Assembly (NCBI RefSeq): GCF_902829295.1
Contig: NZ_CADEPL010000020.1
Location: forward strand, 62,001 to 126,000
Direction: 5' to 3'
Source: Vogesella oryzae
GTDB taxonomy: Bacteria; Pseudomonadota; Gammaproteobacteria; Burkholderiales; Chromobacteriaceae
Length of the DNA: 64,000 nt
In this document: piece by piece, positions 18,362 to 26,770 of the stretch
How the letters are laid out: every line of letters starts with the position of its first letter
Position numbering within the stretch: the stretch's first letter is position 1
Notes under the pieces: model-generated
What the model saw: the letters and a program-made list of their open reading frames with translations, nothing else
Database searches by the model: none
What the model was told of the DNA's origin: nothing
Made by a program: the position numbers and the translations under genes

Positions 18362-19171
18362 TCAGTGGCCAAACTGGGTCGCCACCACCGCCAGCAGCGC
18401 GGCGATGGTTTCCGGCTCGTCCGACAGCGGTTCCACCAGTGCCACACGGCAGGCTGCCAGCGGGCTCATGCCGCTGCGGATCAGCGTAGCGGCATAGACC
18501 AGCAGCCGGGTGCTGACGCCTTCGTCCAGGTCGTAACCGGACAGCCGGCGCAGCTGGCCGGCCAGTGCCACCAGCCGTGTGGCCAATGCCGCATCGGCGC
18601 CGCCCTCCTGCTGCAGCACCGCCATTTCGACCTCCGGCGCCGGAAAGTCGAAACTCAGCGCCACGAAGCGCTGGCGGGTGGACGGCTTCAGCGTCTTGAG
18701 CACATGCTGGTAGCCCGGGTTGTACGACACCACCAGCATGAAGCCCGGCGGTGCGGCCAACTGTTCGCCGGTACGCTCGATCGGCAGGATGCGACGGTCG
18801 TCGGTGAGCGGGTGCAGCACCACGGTGGTGTCCTTGCGCGCCTCTACCACCTCGTCCAGATAGCAGATGCCGCCCTCGCGCCCCGCGCGGGTAAGCGGGC
18901 CGTCGCACCAGCGGGTGTCACCGCCGGCGATCAGGTGGCGGCCGACCAGATCGGCAGCCGACAGGTCGTCATGGCAGGACACGGTGAACAGCGGCAGGCC
19001 GAGGCGCGCCGCCATGTGGGCGACGAAGCGGGTCTTGCCGCAGCCGGTGGGGCCCTTGATCAGCAGCGGCAGCTGGGGCCGCCAGGCGTGCTCGAACACC
19101 GCGCATTCGTCGGCAACCGGCTGGTAGTACGGAACGTTGGCCGCAACGGCGGCGTGAACGGGGGCATTCAT
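18362..19171 (-). CDS. nirQ: NirQ/NorQ MoxR-type AAA+ ATPase
   Basis: 269-residue cytoplasmic AAA+ protein that works with NorD to insert or activate cofactors in nitrite/nitric oxide reductases. Walker A GPTGCGKT near residue 45, Walker B ICYLDEV, sensor VVSYNPGYQ, arginine finger region LKPSTRQRF. AGGAG precedes ATG 19171. It follows the norF-like gene with an 11-bp gap and is followed immediately by the small membrane gene. Confidence 0.93.
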   Translation of the reverse strand: MNAPVHAAVAANVPYYQPVADECAVFEHAWRPQLPLLIKGPTGCGKTRFVAHMAARLGLPLFTVSCHDDLSAADLVGRHLIAGGDTRWCDGPLTRAGREGGICYLDEVVEARKDTTVVLHPLTDDRRILPIERTGEQLAAPPGFMLVVSYNPGYQHVLKTLKPSTRQRFVALSFDFPAPEVEMAVLQQEGGADAALATRLVALAGQLRRLSGYDLDEGVSTRLLVYAATLIRSGMSPLAACRVALVEPLSDEPETIAALLAVVATQFGH

Positions 19172-19181
19172 CAGGAAGCTC

Positions 19182-19442
19182 CTACAGGAAACTGGCCAGC
19201 AGACCGCCGCAGACCAGCAGCAGCCAGCCATGCACCGTGCCGCGCAACCACCACGGTGCGTGGCGCAGGGCCATGAATTGTTCCACTACCGCCACGCCCT
19301 TGAGCCAGGCGCCGCACAGCGCCAGCAGCGCCACGGCATGGCCGGGGGCCGGCCAGTCGGCCAGCCACGCCAGCAGCAGCGTCAGCATGGAAAGCCATAG
19401 CCAGGTCAGCCACAGCCGGTAACGGGAAACAGGAAATGTCAT
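19182..19442 (-). CDS. NorF-like small membrane protein (prokaryotic COX IV-like)
   Basis: 86 residues with three hydrophobic segments. The stretch WLKGVAVVEQFMALRHAPWWLRG matches the conserved block of NorF/cytochrome oxidase subunit IV-like proteins encoded beside nitric oxide reductase genes. No clear ribosome site before ATG 19442. It is the first gene of the nir/nor run. TTGACGGCAGGCAA at 19478-19491, 42 bp upstream, is a poor FNR-box candidate. Confidence 0.75.
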   Translation of the reverse strand: MTFPVSRYRLWLTWLWLSMLTLLLAWLADWPAPGHAVALLALCGAWLKGVAVVEQFMALRHAPWWLRGTVHGWLLLVCGGLLASFL

Positions 19443-19467
19443 GCAGCAAGCATGCCGCAGCCGGCCG

Positions 19468-19479
19468 GCGGCCAACCTT
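19468..19479 (-). repeat. Iterated motif copy upstream of the norF-like gene
   Basis: Exact AAGGTTGGCCGC on the minus strand, in the 94-bp gap between the glutathione transferase terminator and the norF-like start. Confidence 0.8.
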
Positions 19480-19492
19480 GACGGCAGGCAAG

Positions 19493-19516
19493 AAAAAGCC
19501 CGCGCAAGGCGGGCGG
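19493..19516 (-). terminator. Terminator after the glutathione transferase gene
   Basis: On the minus strand GCCCGC, 5-base loop, GCGGGC, then TTTTTC. It separates the GST gene from the nir/nor cluster transcribed in the same direction. Confidence 0.8.
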
Positions 19517-19536
19517 GCTGCTAACAGCGGGCAATC

Positions 19537-20160
19537 TCAGGCAGTTTGCAGCTGGCGCCAGGCCTGCAGCGACGGGCGCAGCCATTGCCGGCGCGCGTAA
19601 TCGGCCAGCTGTGGCGGCAGCGGGTCGCCGTTCTGCAGCAGCCGCTGCAGCATCAGCGCCAGATCGGCATCGGCGATGCACCAGTCGCCGAACAGGTTGT
19701 CGCCGCCGTGCGCCAGCAGCTCGCCGGCCACCGCCGCCAGTTTTTCCGCCGCGCGCCGCCCGCGGCTATCCAGCGGAATCGGACTGGGCCGCAGGAACAC
19801 CACCTCGGTGCTGCGCTGCTCGCGCAGCGGCATCAGGTCGCTGCGCAGCCAGGCCTGCAGCTGCCGCGCCAGCGCCCGCGGTTGCGGCGCCGCCGGATAC
19901 ACCGCAGGCGCCGGGTGGCAGTCTTCCAGGTATTCGCTGATGGCGGAGGACTCCGCCAGCCGGAAATCGCCATCCAGCAGCAACGGCACACGTTGCAGGC
20001 CACACAGCGCGGCATAGTCCGGCAGCAGATTGGCGCCACTGTCCAGATCCACCGTCTGCAGTTCGAACGGCAACCGCTTCTCGGTCAGGGTGACGAAGGC
20101 GGACATGGCGTAGGGACTCAGATACTGGCTATCGACATACAGCTGGTAAGGGCGGGACAT
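19537..20160 (-). CDS. Glutathione S-transferase, YfcF type
   Basis: 207-residue cytosolic glutathione transferase/peroxidase-like protein. Thioredoxin-like N-terminal domain with the SxY start (DSQYLSPYAMSAFVTLTEK), cis-proline RVPLLLDGD and the LAESSAISEYLE glutathione-binding segment; helical C-terminal domain with DWCIADADLALMLQRL. It resembles E. coli YfcF, linked to peroxide defence. AAGGA precedes the ATG. It is monocistronic with its own terminator. Confidence 0.85.
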   Translation of the reverse strand: MSRPYQLYVDSQYLSPYAMSAFVTLTEKRLPFELQTVDLDSGANLLPDYAALCGLQRVPLLLDGDFRLAESSAISEYLEDCHPAPAVYPAAPQPRALARQLQAWLRSDLMPLREQRSTEVVFLRPSPIPLDSRGRRAAEKLAAVAGELLAHGGDNLFGDWCIADADLALMLQRLLQNGDPLPPQLADYARRQWLRPSLQAWRQLQTA

Positions 20161-20385
20161 GGCGTTCCTTTCGGATGACGGTAGCTTAAAAAGACAAGAC
20201 GGCTACTGTACCCTGCCCGTCACCCCGGCGGGGGTTTTAATTTTATGGCATGAATTACTACCAAGAAGCAGCAATATCGGATGAAGCAATATCGAACACA
20301 AGCGATTTTCTACCGCGGCTGCCGGTCATGCTGCTTTAGAGTGCCCGCAGATAACAGAGCATTTTACGTTGACCGCATCACAGCC

Positions 20386-22179
20386 TCAGGCCGGCTCAGG
20401 TTCGCCCTCCTGCTGCAGCCGCCACATCTGCGCATAGCGGCCGTCAGATGCCAGCAACTCGCGATGGCTGCCACGCTCGACAATGCGCCCCTGCTCCATC
20501 ACCAGAATGCAGTCGGCATCGGCAATGGTAGATAGACGGTGCGCAATAATCAGCGTGGTACGGTTGGCCGCAATACTCATCAACTCGGCCTGGATCGCCT
20601 TTTCGGTGTGCGAATCCAGCGCACTGGTTGCCTCGTCAAACACCAGAACCGGCGGATTCTTCAGAATGGTGCGGGCAATTGCTACCCGCTGCTTTTCGCC
20701 ACCGGACAGTTTCAACCCGCGCTCGCCTACCGTGGTGTCGTAGCCATCGGGCAGGCTCATCACAAAATCATGGATATGCGCCGATTTCGCTGCCTCGATC
20801 ACCTCCTCGCGGCTGGCGTCCGGGCGGCCATAAGCGATGTTGTAATAGATGCTGTCGTTAAACAGCACCGTGTCCTGCGGCACGATGCCGATGTGGGCAC
20901 GCAGACTGTCCTGCGTCAGATCGCGACTATCCACACCGTTGAAGCGGATGCTGCCACCGCTTACGTCGTAGAAACGGAACAGCAGGCGCGACAGCGTGGA
21001 CTTGCCGGCGCCGCTGGCGCCGACCACGGCAACGGTATGCCCGGCCGGAATATCGAAGCTGACATCATGCAGAATCTGGCGCTTGGCATCGTAGCCGAAG
21101 CTCACCGCGTCAAAGCGGATATGCACATTGCGGCTATCCAGCGCCTGCGCCTGCGGCCGGTCTGCCACCTCCGCCCCGACATTCAACAGTGTGAACATGC
21201 GCTCCATATCAGCCAGCGAATGTTTGATCTCGCGGTAGACAAAGCCGAGGAAATGCAGCGGCGACCATAACTGGGTAAGGAAGGTCGCCACCAGCACCAC
21301 ATCGCCCACCGTCATCTCGCCACTGACCACGCCGCGCGCGGCCAACCACATCACCAGTGTGACACCGGTAGCAATAATGGCTCCCTGTCCGGCATTCAGC
21401 GCCGATAGCGACACCTGGTTCTTGATGGCGGACTGCTCCCAGGAAGCCAGATTATGATCGTAGCGCTGGTTTTCGTAGCGCTCGTTACCGAAGTACTTCA
21501 CCGTCTCGTAGTTGAGCAGCGCGTCGATGGCCTTGCTGTTGGCCTTGGAATCCAGGTCATTCATGCTGCGGCGGAACACGGTACGCCACTCGGTCACCGC
21601 CAGCGTAAACGCGATATAGAGGGCAATAGTGCCGAAGGTCACCACCGCAAACCAGGCGTTATAGCGGTGCAGCAGAATACCGACCACCAGCGTGATTTCC
21701 ACCAGCGTCGGCAGGATGTTGAACACGGTGAAATTGAGCAAAAAGCCAATGCCCTTGGTGCCGCGTTCGATGTCGCGGCTCATGCCACCAGTCTGGCGCT
21801 CCAGGTGGAAGCGCAGCGACAGCCGGAACAGATGCGCAAACACCTCGCGCGCCACGCTACGCACCGCCCCCTGCACCACGCGGGCAAAAATGGCATCGCG
21901 CATTTCGCCCAGCACACTGGAAAGCAAGCGCGCCAGGCCATAACCCGCCAGCGCCAATACCGGCAGAGCCAACACCACATTCCGGATCGACAGCTGGTCG
22001 ACAATATCCTTCAGGTACAGCGGCGTCATCACGCCCGCCACCTTGGCCGCCACCAGACAGGTCAGCGCCAGCAGCACGCGCCACTTGAAACGCCACAAAT
22101 ATGGCAACAGGGTTTTCAGGGTTTGCAGGTCGTTGCGCTCGGCGGACGCCGGCGTTGCGGAATGGGCGTAATGTCGCAT
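20386..22179 (-). CDS. Atm1-type ABC exporter (fused permease/ATPase)
   Basis: 597-residue half-transporter that dimerises in the inner membrane. Six helices (about residues 30-320) are followed by a nucleotide-binding domain with Walker A GASGAGKST, signature LSGGEKQRVAIARTIL, Walker B VLVFDEATSALD and the switch histidine IIAHRLS. The N-terminus (LLPYLWRFKWRVLLALTCLV) and NFTVFNILPTLVEI are typical of ATM1/HMT-type exporters of glutathione or sulfur/metal conjugates rather than MsbA. No strong ribosome site is seen. 76 bp downstream of apaG. Confidence 0.88.
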   Translation of the reverse strand: MRHYAHSATPASAERNDLQTLKTLLPYLWRFKWRVLLALTCLVAAKVAGVMTPLYLKDIVDQLSIRNVVLALPVLALAGYGLARLLSSVLGEMRDAIFARVVQGAVRSVAREVFAHLFRLSLRFHLERQTGGMSRDIERGTKGIGFLLNFTVFNILPTLVEITLVVGILLHRYNAWFAVVTFGTIALYIAFTLAVTEWRTVFRRSMNDLDSKANSKAIDALLNYETVKYFGNERYENQRYDHNLASWEQSAIKNQVSLSALNAGQGAIIATGVTLVMWLAARGVVSGEMTVGDVVLVATFLTQLWSPLHFLGFVYREIKHSLADMERMFTLLNVGAEVADRPQAQALDSRNVHIRFDAVSFGYDAKRQILHDVSFDIPAGHTVAVVGASGAGKSTLSRLLFRFYDVSGGSIRFNGVDSRDLTQDSLRAHIGIVPQDTVLFNDSIYYNIAYGRPDASREEVIEAAKSAHIHDFVMSLPDGYDTTVGERGLKLSGGEKQRVAIARTILKNPPVLVFDEATSALDSHTEKAIQAELMSIAANRTTLIIAHRLSTIADADCILVMEQGRIVERGSHRELLASDGRYAQMWRLQQEGEPEPA

Positions 22180-22255
22180 CGGTCAGGAACAATCAGGCAA
22201 GGCCGGGCAACCATGCGGCCAACCCGGCAGGAAATCGGAACACAGCAACAGCGGG

Positions 22256-22633
22256 TCAGTGCAGCACGCGCGGGGCGATGAGGTGAAACTCCGGGATGTC
22301 GGCATCGAAGCGTTCGCCGTCGTCGGCCTCCATCTGGTAACTGCCGCGCATGGTGCCGTACGGCGTGCGGATGGTGGCGCCACTGGTATAGGTAAACTCC
22401 TCGCCCGGTGCCAGATGCGGGTGTTCGCCGACCACACCGGCGCCACGGACTTCCTGCACCTTGTCGTTGGCATCGGTAATCAGCCAATGGCGGGTCAGCA
22501 GCTTGGCCGGCACTTCGCCGGTATTGCGGATGGTAATGCGATAGGCAAAGGCATACTGGTCGTCGACAGCATTGGAGTGTTCTTCCAGATAGAAAGCCTG
22601 GGCCTCGACGCTGATGTGATATTTCTGGCTCAC
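22256..22633 (-). CDS. apaG: ApaG protein
   Basis: 125-residue fibronectin-III-like protein, conserved but of unclear role (CorD in Salmonella, linked to divalent cation efflux). YAFAYRITIRNTGEVPAKLLTRHWLITDAN and PYGTMRGSYQMEADDGERFDADIPEF are diagnostic. GAGGAA upstream of ATG 22633. It is divergent from rpe, an arrangement common in betaproteobacteria. Confidence 0.96.
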   Translation of the reverse strand: MSQKYHISVEAQAFYLEEHSNAVDDQYAFAYRITIRNTGEVPAKLLTRHWLITDANDKVQEVRGAGVVGEHPHLAPGEEFTYTSGATIRTPYGTMRGSYQMEADDGERFDADIPEFHLIAPRVLH

Positions 22634-22757
22634 GGTAATTCCTCGTGATGGCGGTGAAGTCCGCTTCGATGAAGTCTGATTCTACGCCACGTCGCGCCGT
22701 CCGGCTGCTATCGCGTACAATAGCCGGCATTTTTCCGACCCCGCCCTTGCACACGCC

Positions 22758-23444
22758 ATGAGCCAGTTCCGTATCGCCCCGTCCATCCTGTCCGCCGACT
22801 TTGCCCGCCTGGGCGAGGAAGTCCGCAACGTCATCGCCGCCGGCGCCGATGTCATCCACTTCGATGTGATGGACAACCACTACGTGCCCAACCTGACCAT
22901 GGGCCCGATGTTCTGCCAGGCTATCCGCCCGCACACCACGGCTCCGATCGACGTGCATCTGATGGTAAAACCGGTGGACGCCCTGGCTGCGGCGTTTGCC
23001 AAGGCGGGCGCCGACATCATCACCTTCCACCCGGAAGCATCCGACCACATCGACCGCACCCTGGGCCTGATCAAGGAAGCCGGCTGCAAGGCCGGTCTGG
23101 TGCTGAACCCGGCCACGCCGCTGTCGTTCCTTGACCACGTCATGGACAAGCTGGACATGGTGCTGCTGATGTCGGTCAACCCGGGTTTTGGCGGCCAGAA
23201 ATTCATCCCGCAGACATTGGACAAGGTGCGCGCGGTACGCCAGCGCATCGACGAATACACCGCCAAACACGGCGGCGAGATCTGGCTGGAAGTCGACGGC
23301 GGCATCAAGGTAGACAATATTGCCGAAGTTGCGGCGGCCGGCGCCGACACCTTCGTGGCCGGCAGCGCCATCTATGGCCAGCCGGACTACAAGGCAGTCA
23401 TCGACGCCATGCGTGCCGAGCTGGCCAAGGTTGGCCGCCAGTGA
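22758..23444 (+). CDS. rpe: Ribulose-phosphate 3-epimerase
   Basis: Interconverts ribulose-5-phosphate and xylulose-5-phosphate in the pentose phosphate pathway. 228-residue TIM barrel with [16 protein letters not shown], the metal-binding [30 protein letters not shown] and the phosphate loop [11 protein letters not shown]. It ends AKVGRQ, where KVGR is encoded by a copy of the iterated motif (23427-23438). The stop overlaps the next gene's GTG start. Confidence 0.97.
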   Translation: MSQFRIAPSILSADFARLGEEVRNVIAAGADVIHFDVMDNHYVPNLTMGPMFCQAIRPHTTAPIDVHLMVKPVDALAAAFAKAGADIITFHPEASDHIDRTLGLIKEAGCKAGLVLNPATPLSFLDHVMDKLDMVLLMSVNPGFGGQKFIPQTLDKVRAVRQRIDEYTAKHGGEIWLEVDGGIKVDNIAEVAAAGADTFVAGSAIYGQPDYKAVIDAMRAELAKVGRQ

Positions 23445-24166
23445 AACTGGCCATCGTCACTGGCGCCTCGCGCGGCCTGGGGGCCGCACTGACCGCGCAA
23501 CTGCTGGCAGCGGGCTATCGCGTCGCCGCCATAGCCCGCGACTGCAGCGCCCTGCCCGAGCACCCGCAACTGATCACGCTGAATGCCGATCTGGCCGACA
23601 GCCAGCTGCTGCCACTGCTGATGGAGCGCGCGCTGGCCGCGCTTGGCCACGGTGACAGTTACACCCTGATCAACAACGCCGGCACCGTGCAGCCGATCGC
23701 CAGCGCCGACGCGCTGCCGGATGAAACCACGCTGCAGGCGGTGGCACTGAACCTGTCCGCACCGATGCTGCTGAGCAGCCACTTTCTGGCCTTGACCCCG
23801 GCGGACAGCCCGCGCCGCATCATCAATATCTCGTCCGGCGCAGCGGCCAACCCTTACCCGGGCTGGGCGGTCTATTGCGCCACCAAGGCCGGCGTCGATC
23901 ATTTCACCCGCACCCTGGCAGCCGAGCAGGCGCTGCGCACGACGCCAGCACTGGCCGTGTCGCTGTACCCGGGCGTGGTAGATACCGGCATGCAGGCCGA
24001 GATTCGTGCTGCCGACCCGGCTGCATTCCCGAATCGCCCGCGCTTCGAGGCACTGAAGGCTGACGGCCAGCTCACCACCCCCGCCGCTGCCGCCAGCCGC
24101 ATCATCGACTACCTGCACAGTCCGGCCTTCGGCAGCCAGCCGGTGCTAGACATCCGCCAGCTGTAA
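23441..24166 (+). CDS. Short-chain dehydrogenase/reductase
   Basis: 241-residue [14 protein letters not shown] cofactor loop, NNAG motif ([10 protein letters not shown]), catalytic Ser in NISSGAA, Tyr-Lys in YCATK, and [10 protein letters not shown]. It resembles the benzil-reductase/sepiapterin-reductase-like branch; substrate unknown. It starts with GTG overlapping the rpe stop (GTGA), so it is translationally coupled to rpe. Confidence 0.85.
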   Translation: MKLAIVTGASRGLGAALTAQLLAAGYRVAAIARDCSALPEHPQLITLNADLADSQLLPLLMERALAALGHGDSYTLINNAGTVQPIASADALPDETTLQAVALNLSAPMLLSSHFLALTPADSPRRIINISSGAAANPYPGWAVYCATKAGVDHFTRTLAAEQALRTTPALAVSLYPGVVDTGMQAEIRAADPAAFPNRPRFEALKADGQLTTPAAAASRIIDYLHSPAFGSQPVLDIRQL

Positions 24167-24194
24167 GCAAACGACAGTTGGCTGCCAACATCCG

Positions 24195-24220
24195 ACATCC
24201 CCGCGACGGCGGGGATGTTG
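24195..24220 (+). terminator. Hairpin after the SDR gene
   Basis: ACATCCCCGC pairs with GCGGGGATGT around a 4-base loop, followed only by TGCTTTCC, so termination may be partial before gph. Confidence 0.65.
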
Positions 24221-24320
24221 CTTTCCGCCGCACGGCAGGAAATTCACCTGTCTGCAGCAGCGAAACGGCACCGCGCCATCGGTTACAATAGCGGCCTTCC
24301 CCCGAATCCGATCCGATGCC

Positions 24321-25016
24321 ATGAATCTGAAGCACATCAAAGCCGTCGCCTTCGACCTGGACGGCACCCTGGTGGACTCCATCGCCGACCTCGCCGCCAG
24401 CGCCAACGCCATGCGCGAAGCGATGGGGCTGCCGCAATTGCCGCAACAGCGGGTCATGTCCTATGTTGGCGACGGCGTAGGCAGCCTGGTCCACCGCACG
24501 CTGACCGACAGCATGGAGCAGCATAGCGACGAGGCCACCTGGACCCAGGGCTTCAACCTGTTCATCCGCCATTATCACCAGCACCTCACCGTGCATACCC
24601 GCATGTACCCCGGCGTCTCCGATGCACTGGGGCTGCTGCGCTCGCTGGAACTGCCGCTGGTGGTGATTACCAACAAGTCACAGTTTCTGGCGGTACCGCT
24701 GCTGCAGCAACTGGGCATCGATACCGCTTTCAGCCTGATTCTGGGCGGTGACAGCCTGCCGGAAAAGAAACCGTCCGCGCTGCCCCTGCTGCATGCCGCC
24801 GCGGTGCTCAACGTCAAACCGCAAGAAATGGTGCTGGTTGGCGACTCCGAAAACGATATGGCTTGCGCACGCAAGGCTGGCGCGTTGGCCGTTGCCGTCA
24901 GCTACGGCTACCGCGATGCCGCCACCCTGGATGCCGACCTGGTACTGGGCAGTCTGGTGGACCTGTTCGCCCTGCTCAAGCAATCGCAGGACCCGCACGT
25001 CCATCGCCGCGACTGA
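24321..25016 (+). CDS. gph: Phosphoglycolate phosphatase
   Basis: HAD-superfamily phosphatase of 231 residues that removes 2-phosphoglycolate formed in DNA repair. Motif I FDLDGTLVDS at residue 11, motif II VVITNKS, motif III lysine in PEKKPS, motif IV VGDSENDMACARKAG. The position between rpe and trpE is the usual one in many proteobacteria. Confidence 0.95.
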   Translation: MNLKHIKAVAFDLDGTLVDSIADLAASANAMREAMGLPQLPQQRVMSYVGDGVGSLVHRTLTDSMEQHSDEATWTQGFNLFIRHYHQHLTVHTRMYPGVSDALGLLRSLELPLVVITNKSQFLAVPLLQQLGIDTAFSLILGGDSLPEKKPSALPLLHAAAVLNVKPQEMVLVGDSENDMACARKAGALAVAVSYGYRDAATLDADLVLGSLVDLFALLKQSQDPHVHRRD

Positions 25017-25037
25017 TTCCCCGCCTTTGGCATGCAG

Positions 25038-25065
25038 CGCGCCGCCTGTACGGCGGCGCGTTTTT
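25038..25065 (+). terminator. Terminator after gph
   Basis: CGCGCCGCC pairs with GGCGGCGCG, loop of 5, followed by TTTTT. It isolates gph from the trp leader. Confidence 0.92.
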
Positions 25066-25116
25066 CCGACACAATAGCCCAGCATATTCTGTCTGAGACT
25101 TCCTGACCGATCCACG

Positions 25117-25161
25117 ATGAAATTCCTGCCCAACCGTGCCAGCTGGCGATGGCAACGCTGA
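25117..25161 (+). CDS. trpL: Probable Trp leader peptide
   Basis: A 14-codon reading frame, MKFLPNRASWRWQR, with two Trp codons one residue apart just before the stop. It lies between the gph terminator and trpE, where an attenuation leader would be. Trp is rare, so two in so short a frame are telling. The stretch GCTGG (25142-25146) over the first Trp codon can pair with CCAGC (25166-25170). No hairpin with a T run is seen before trpE, and the ribosome site is weak, so the mechanism is not settled. Confidence 0.55.
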   Translation: MKFLPNRASWRWQR

Positions 25162-25228
25162 TTGCCCAGCCTCACCCAGCCCGTTCATGGCGCTGCCGCG
25201 CCGACCGTAAAGACACCCGGATTTCATC

Positions 25229-26692
25229 ATGACGCCACAACAATTTGCCGAGCTGGCCGCTGCCGGCTACAACCGCATCCCCGTCACCCTGGAACTGTTT
25301 GCCGACCTGGACACCCCGCTGTCGGTGTACCTGAAGCTGGCCAACCAACCGTATTCCTACCTGCTGGAATCAGTGGTCGGTGGCGAACGCTTCGGCCGCT
25401 ACTCTTTCATCGGCCTGCCGGCTACCACCCGCCTGCGCGTGCAGGGGCCGAGCGTGCAGGTCGAATACGGCGACAAGGTGATCGAACGCCATGAAGGCGA
25501 TCCGCTGGGCTTCATCTCCGGCTTCATGCAGCGCTTCAATACGCCGCCGATCGCCGGTTTGCCACGCTTCACCGGCGGCTTGGTCGGCTACTTCGGCTAC
25601 GACACCGTGCGCTATGTCGAGAAACGGTTGGCCGCGACCAGGAAGCCGGACGTGATCGGCACTCCGGACATCCTGCTGATGCTGTCTGAAGAGCTGGCGG
25701 TGGTCGACAATCTGTCCGGCAAGCTCTACCTGGTGGTCTACGCCGACCCGGCAGTCCCGAATGCGCTGCAAAAAGCCCAGGCGCGCCTCGGCCAGTTGCG
25801 CAACAAGCTGCGCGAGAATGTTTCCATTCCACTATCGCTGCCGTCGCAGGCTACCGAGGCGGTGTCCGAGTACGGTCAGGACGCCTTCAAGCAGGCGGTC
25901 AGCAATGCCAAGAATTACATCCTAGACGGCGACATCATGCAGGTAGTGCTGTCGCAGCGCATGAGCATGCCGTTTAGCGATTCGCCGCTGTCGCTGTACC
26001 GTGCGCTGCGCAGCCTGAATCCGTCGCCGTACATGTTCTACTACCACTTCGACGACTTCCATGTGGTGGGCGCCTCGCCGGAAATCCTGGTGCGCCGCGA
26101 GGACGACACCATCACCGTACGTCCGATTGCCGGCACCCGCCCGCGCGGCAAGAGCCGCGAAGAGGATCAGGTACTGGCCGAGGAACTGCTGGCCGACCCG
26201 AAGGAAATTGCCGAACACGTGATGCTGATGGACCTGGGCCGCAACGACGTTGGCCGCGTCGCCGACACCGGCAGCGTACGCATTACCGACAATATGGCCA
26301 TCGAGCGCTACTCGCATGTGATGCACATTGTGTCCAGCGTGGAAGGCACCGTGAAGCCTGGCGTCTCGAACATCGACATCCTGAAAGCCGCCTTCCCGGC
26401 CGGCACCCTGTCCGGCGCACCCAAGGTACGGGCGATGGAAATCATCGACGAATTCGAGCCGAGCAAACGCGGCGTCTACGGCGGCGCCGTCGGCTATCTG
26501 GGCTTTACCGGCGACATGGACATGGCCATTGCCATCCGTACCGCGGTCATCAAGAACGACACCCTGTACGTGCAGGCCGGTGCCGGCATCGTCGCCGACT
26601 CGGTACCGGAATCGGAATGGCAGGAAACGCAGAACAAGGCCCGCGCCGTAGTGCGCGCCGCCGCACTGGTGCAGCAAGGGCTGGACGCCTGA
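25229..26692 (+). CDS. trpE: Anthranilate synthase component I
   Basis: Converts chorismate and ammonia or glutamine to anthranilate, the first step of tryptophan synthesis. 487 residues. The N-terminal part contains the tryptophan-feedback LLES element (SYLLESV), and the chorismate-binding core has [42 protein letters not shown] and [12 protein letters not shown]. It ends before a very strong terminator, so trpG is not directly downstream in this window. Confidence 0.97.
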   Translation: MTPQQFAELAAAGYNRIPVTLELFADLDTPLSVYLKLANQPYSYLLESVVGGERFGRYSFIGLPATTRLRVQGPSVQVEYGDKVIERHEGDPLGFISGFMQRFNTPPIAGLPRFTGGLVGYFGYDTVRYVEKRLAATRKPDVIGTPDILLMLSEELAVVDNLSGKLYLVVYADPAVPNALQKAQARLGQLRNKLRENVSIPLSLPSQATEAVSEYGQDAFKQAVSNAKNYILDGDIMQVVLSQRMSMPFSDSPLSLYRALRSLNPSPYMFYYHFDDFHVVGASPEILVRREDDTITVRPIAGTRPRGKSREEDQVLAEELLADPKEIAEHVMLMDLGRNDVGRVADTGSVRITDNMAIERYSHVMHIVSSVEGTVKPGVSNIDILKAAFPAGTLSGAPKVRAMEIIDEFEPSKRGVYGGAVGYLGFTGDMDMAIAIRTAVIKNDTLYVQAGAGIVADSVPESEWQETQNKARAVVRAAALVQQGLDA

Positions 26693-26709
26693 CGGCGGAC
26701 TCACCTTTG

Positions 26710-26755
26710 CCCCCAAAGCAAATGCCCGCCATCTGGCGGGCATTTGCTTTGGGGG
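26710..26755. terminator. Very strong bidirectional terminator
   Basis: A 21-bp perfect stem (26710-26730 with 26735-26755) around loop ATCT. It lies between the convergent trpE and GGDEF-EAL genes. Confidence 0.85.
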
Positions 26756-26770
26756 ACGGCCAAACAACTC

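Noticed and set aside
15889-18489. An 866-residue plus-strand frame opposite norD and neighbours
   Set aside because: Its composition (Arg/Gln/Ala/His) is that of an antisense shadow; the minus-strand genes in the same interval have clear families.
19478-19491. TTGACGGCAGGCAA as an FNR box for the norF-like gene
   Set aside because: Only the left half matches the consensus; the right half-site is poor compared with the two perfect boxes at nirS and nirJ.
20161-20385. CCCCGGCGGGGGTTTTAATTTT as a terminator for the Atm1-type gene
   Set aside because: The T run is on the plus strand while that gene is transcribed on the minus strand, and the stem is only four base pairs; no plus-strand gene ends there.
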